Assembly (NCBI GenBank): GCA_900548075.1
Contig: URJD01000099.1
Location: 1 to 6,791, forward strand
DNA: 6,791 nucleotides
From: an uncultured Collinsella sp.
Lineage (GTDB): Bacteria; Actinomycetota; Coriobacteriia; Coriobacteriales; Coriobacteriaceae
Reading direction: 5' to 3'
Below the pieces are notes generated by a model. It was not told where the DNA came from. It did no database searches and saw nothing but the letters and a program-made list of their open reading frames with translations. The position numbers were made by a program, and so were the translations under genes. This document shows, in pieces, positions 4,558-6,791 of the stretch. Positions within the stretch are counted from its first letter, which is position 1, and each line of letters starts with the position of its first letter.

Positions 4558-5661
4558 ATGAAGTTCACCGTCAGCCAGAGCTCGCTTACACAAGCCATCG
4601 GCGTCGTTATGAAGGGCGTCGCTTCGGCATCCACCCTTCCCATCCTGTCGGGCGTGCTCGTCAAGGCGCAAGACGGCATCTTGGAATTCCAGACCTCTAA
4701 CTACACCATCTCGATCCGTCATCGCATCGCGGCGCATGTCGAAGAAGAGGGCGAGATGGTTATCCCCTGTAAGATGCTCTCCAACATCACCAAGACCCTC
4801 CCCGATGCCCCGGTCACCTTTGAGCTGTCCGAGCGCCAGGTGCTGATTGGTTGCGAGAAGAGCTCGTTCCGCCTGAACACGCTCGATGCCAATGACTTCC
4901 CCGAGTTTCCGGCCTATGCCATCGAGAGCGCCGTGGAACTGCCGACCGATATCTTGTCCGAAATGGTCGGCCGCGTGTGGCGCGTCACCTCGACCGACAA
5001 GGCCCGCCCCATCCTGGGTGGCGTGCACATGAAGGTCGAGAACAACACCGTGCGCCTGGTGGCGACCGATTCCTTCCGCTTGGCCGTGTGCGATACGCAG
5101 GTCGAGACCTCGACCCTCGAGGGCTCCTTTGAGCTCAACGTTCCGGCTGACGCCTTTAACGACGCGCTGAACATCATGGCCAGCCAGGCGACCATCATGA
5201 TCGGGGCTACCGACACCCAGGTCGTCTTTGAGGCCGGCAACACCACCTACGTGTCGCGCCGCATCGAGGGCGTGTACCCCAACTACAAGCAGCTCATCCC
5301 CGATTCGTGCGTGACGAGCGTCAAGATCGACGTCGCCGCCTTTAACGCCGCCCTCAAGCGCGTGGCCGTTATCGCGAGTGCCAACCCCGCCGTCAAGTTC
5401 GAGATCGATGTCGAGAACGGGCAGATGGGCCTGTCCTCCATTTCCAATGACCAGGACCTTGCACAGGAGACGATCGATGTCGAGGCCGAGGGCGAGTCGG
5501 GCACCATCGCTTTCAACTACCACTACATCTTCGGCTGCCTCAATGCCCTGTCCAAGGAGAAGGAGATCACGCTGGAGCTCAAGAGCTACTCGCAGGCGGG
5601 CATCTTCAAGTCCTACGACAAGATCAACTACCTGTACCTGGTCATGCCGGTCCGCATCTAG
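4558..5661 (+). CDS. dnaN: DNA polymerase III beta subunit (sliding clamp)
   Basis: A 367-residue beta clamp, the normal family length. Two subunits form a ring around DNA that tethers polymerase III and other replication and repair proteins. The N-terminus MKFTVSQSSLTQAIGVVMKG followed by STLPILSGVLVKA is the typical clamp start. The protein ends in YLYLVMPVRI, the C-terminal segment that lines the partner-binding pocket. The expected three repeated clamp domains would fall at about 1-120, 121-245 and 246-367. The ATG at 4558 has GAAAGG nine bases upstream. The gene follows the unwinding-element candidate directly, so its leader overlaps the origin, and recF begins nine bases after its stop. 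Identification is secure. Confidence 0.98.
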   Translation: MKFTVSQSSLTQAIGVVMKGVASASTLPILSGVLVKAQDGILEFQTSNYTISIRHRIAAHVEEEGEMVIPCKMLSNITKTLPDAPVTFELSERQVLIGCEKSSFRLNTLDANDFPEFPAYAIESAVELPTDILSEMVGRVWRVTSTDKARPILGGVHMKVENNTVRLVATDSFRLAVCDTQVETSTLEGSFELNVPADAFNDALNIMASQATIMIGATDTQVVFEAGNTTYVSRRIEGVYPNYKQLIPDSCVTSVKIDVAAFNAALKRVAVIASANPAVKFEIDVENGQMGLSSISNDQDLAQETIDVEAEGESGTIAFNYHYIFGCLNALSKEKEITLELKSYSQAGIFKSYDKINYLYLVMPVRI

Positions 5662-5670
5662 CGCTGCGCC

Positions 5671-6777
5671 ATGACCATGTTCGCCCGCGATCTTTCCGTC
5701 GCGCACTACCGCAGCTTCGATAGCTATCGTCTTGCCCTGGACGAGGGCGTGACGATACTTGCGGGACCAAACGCGGCGGGAAAGACCAATCTCATAGAGG
5801 CGCTGCAGCTGCTGACGAGCGGCGCCTCGTTTAGGCATCCGACCGCAGCCGAGCTCGTCCATGATGGCGTGGGCTCGTGCGAGGTCGAGCTGAGGCTCGA
5901 GGGCGACGGCCGCGTACTTGATATGGGATTGAGCGCGGAGGACGGTAAGCGCTCGTTTAGCCGCAACGGCAAGAGATGCTCTGCCGCCGGTGTGCGCGGG
6001 GTTCTGCCGAGCGTGCTGTTTTGCCCCGACCATCTGGACATGGTTAAGCGAGGCGCCAGTGTGCGCCGCGCCGCCCTCGATGACTTTGGCATGCAACTGA
6101 GCGCACGCTATGCCGATCTTGCGAGCACCTATGGGCGCTGCGTGACCCAGCGTAACGCCTTGCTCAAGGAGACCTGGTGCTGCCGTGAGATGCTCGGCGC
6201 GTGGAACGATTCGATTGCCCGCGCGGGCTCGGCTCTGCTCGTGCACCGGTTGGCCCTGCTCGACCGGCTGGCGGGCCATGTGCGCACTGCCTACGGGCAA
6301 GTGGCGTCCGGTGAGGCTGCCAACGTGACCTATACGTCCACACTGGGGGATTTGCCCCAGGTCGAGGATCGCGAAGAACTGAAGGGCTGGGCGTACGAGC
6401 GCATGCTGGCTGCCCTTGATGAGCACGCCGACGAGGAAATTCGCCGCGGCGTGACGTTGGTGGGACCGCATCGCGATGAGATTGAGTTTACCGTGGCGGG
6501 TCGCTCCGCCCGTTCATTTGCCAGCCAAGGTCAGCAGCGAACGTTGGTTCTGGCCTGGAAGGTGGCGGAGGTGGCCGTGGCTCGCGATGTCCTGGGCACC
6601 GCCCCATTGCTGCTTTTGGACGACGTGATGAGCGAACTCGACGGCGAACGCCGCGGTGCTTTCCTGCGGCTGATCGGCGATGATATCCAGACGGTCATAA
6701 CCACGACCAACCTGGGGTACTTTACCGATGATATGCTTGATCGAGCCAAGGTGGTGAGCATGGGTGAGACGTGCTAA
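5671..6777 (+). CDS. recF: DNA replication and repair protein RecF
   Basis: A 368-residue SMC-like ATPase that acts with RecO and RecR to load RecA at single-strand gaps. Walker A is GPNAAGKT (32-39), the ABC-type signature is SQGQQRTLVLAWK (285-297) and Walker B is LLLLDDVMSELD (313-324). GPHRDE (265-270) is the usual RecF motif before the signature. Length is normal. It starts nine bases after the dnaN stop. ATG at 5671 and ATG at 5677 are both possible, and neither has a recognisable Shine-Dalgarno sequence, so translation is probably coupled to dnaN. The dnaA-dnaN-recF order is the classic origin cluster. Identification is secure; the exact start is uncertain by two codons. Confidence 0.97.
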   Translation: MTMFARDLSVAHYRSFDSYRLALDEGVTILAGPNAAGKTNLIEALQLLTSGASFRHPTAAELVHDGVGSCEVELRLEGDGRVLDMGLSAEDGKRSFSRNGKRCSAAGVRGVLPSVLFCPDHLDMVKRGASVRRAALDDFGMQLSARYADLASTYGRCVTQRNALLKETWCCREMLGAWNDSIARAGSALLVHRLALLDRLAGHVRTAYGQVASGEAANVTYTSTLGDLPQVEDREELKGWAYERMLAALDEHADEEIRRGVTLVGPHRDEIEFTVAGRSARSFASQGQQRTLVLAWKVAEVAVARDVLGTAPLLLLDDVMSELDGERRGAFLRLIGDDIQTVITTTNLGYFTDDMLDRAKVVSMGETC

Positions 6778-6791
6778 TTACGAGCGCGAGA
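6764..6791 (+). CDS. Possible start of a downstream gene overlapping recF
   Basis: A GTG at 6764 opens a frame that reads MRRANYERE to the right edge. It is preceded by AAGGTGG (6749-6755) at a good ribosome-site distance, and it overlaps the recF end by 14 bases. In actinobacteria a DUF721 (DciA-like, helicase-loading) gene commonly follows recF, and this would fit, but nine codons cannot show family membership. An alternative GTG at 6771 in another frame is also open to the edge. Confidence 0.35.

Noticed and set aside
4303..6471. 722-codon open frame on the minus strand across dnaN and recF
   Set aside because: It is a shadow of two certain genes; its sequence has no family features and crosses the unwinding element.
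1..6791. tRNA/rRNA genes, insertion sequences, CRISPR arrays, intrinsic terminators
   Set aside because: None seen by reading both strands; no cloverleaf, transposase motif, regularly spaced repeat or GC hairpin followed by T-tract.

Overview
The window is the chromosomal replication-origin neighbourhood of a bacterium. It has the classic order yidC-yidD-rnpA-rpmH | dnaA-dnaN-recF, with the left group on the minus strand and the right group on the plus strand, so transcription runs away from the origin on both sides. The moderately high GC content, the distinctive DnaA and the gene order suggest an actinobacterium of the class Coriobacteriia, probably Collinsella-like. That placement rests on recognition only and is not tested by a search.

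Left arm (1-983, minus strand): the N-terminus of the YidC membrane insertase (cut by the window edge), YidD, the RNase P protein RnpA and ribosomal protein L34. They are tightly packed and read from one strong sigma70-type promoter at 954-983. A GC-rich hairpin lies in the rpmH leader.

Origin, left part (about 984-1226): this stretch carries no gene. It holds a cluster of repeats built on AGTTTTCAACAGGT / AGTTCTCAACA, which I interpret as lineage-specific DnaA boxes (core TTYTCAACA instead of TTATCCACA).

Unusual gene (1227-2579): a 450-residue cytoplasmic protein sits between the left box cluster and dnaA, only 15 bases ahead of dnaA. It has a GHKL-type ATP-binding domain without a recognisable phosphoacceptor domain, a roughly 160-residue Gln/Pro/Met/Tyr-rich low-complexity stretch, and a C-terminal winged-helix-like DNA-binding domain. 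Two further box-like sequences, matching the intergenic ones over 11-12 bases, lie inside its coding sequence. I know of no established function. It is the best candidate in the window for an undescribed system, an origin-linked regulator of initiation.

Right arm (2595-6791): dnaA (574 residues, long linker, altered DNA-recognition signature RNHST), then a 238-base intergenic region that looks like the unwinding half of the origin. That region has an exact extended box, a one-turn-spaced box pair shared with the left cluster, a box next to a five-unit DnaA-trio-like run, and an AT-rich segment just before dnaN. It is followed by dnaN (sliding clamp), recF, and probably the first codons of a gene overlapping the recF end. 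A near-consensus parS-like palindrome (14 of 16) lies in the dnaA linker.

Together the right-hand genes cover initiation (DnaA), processivity (clamp) and gap repair (RecF). The left-hand genes cover ribosome assembly, tRNA maturation and membrane-protein insertion.
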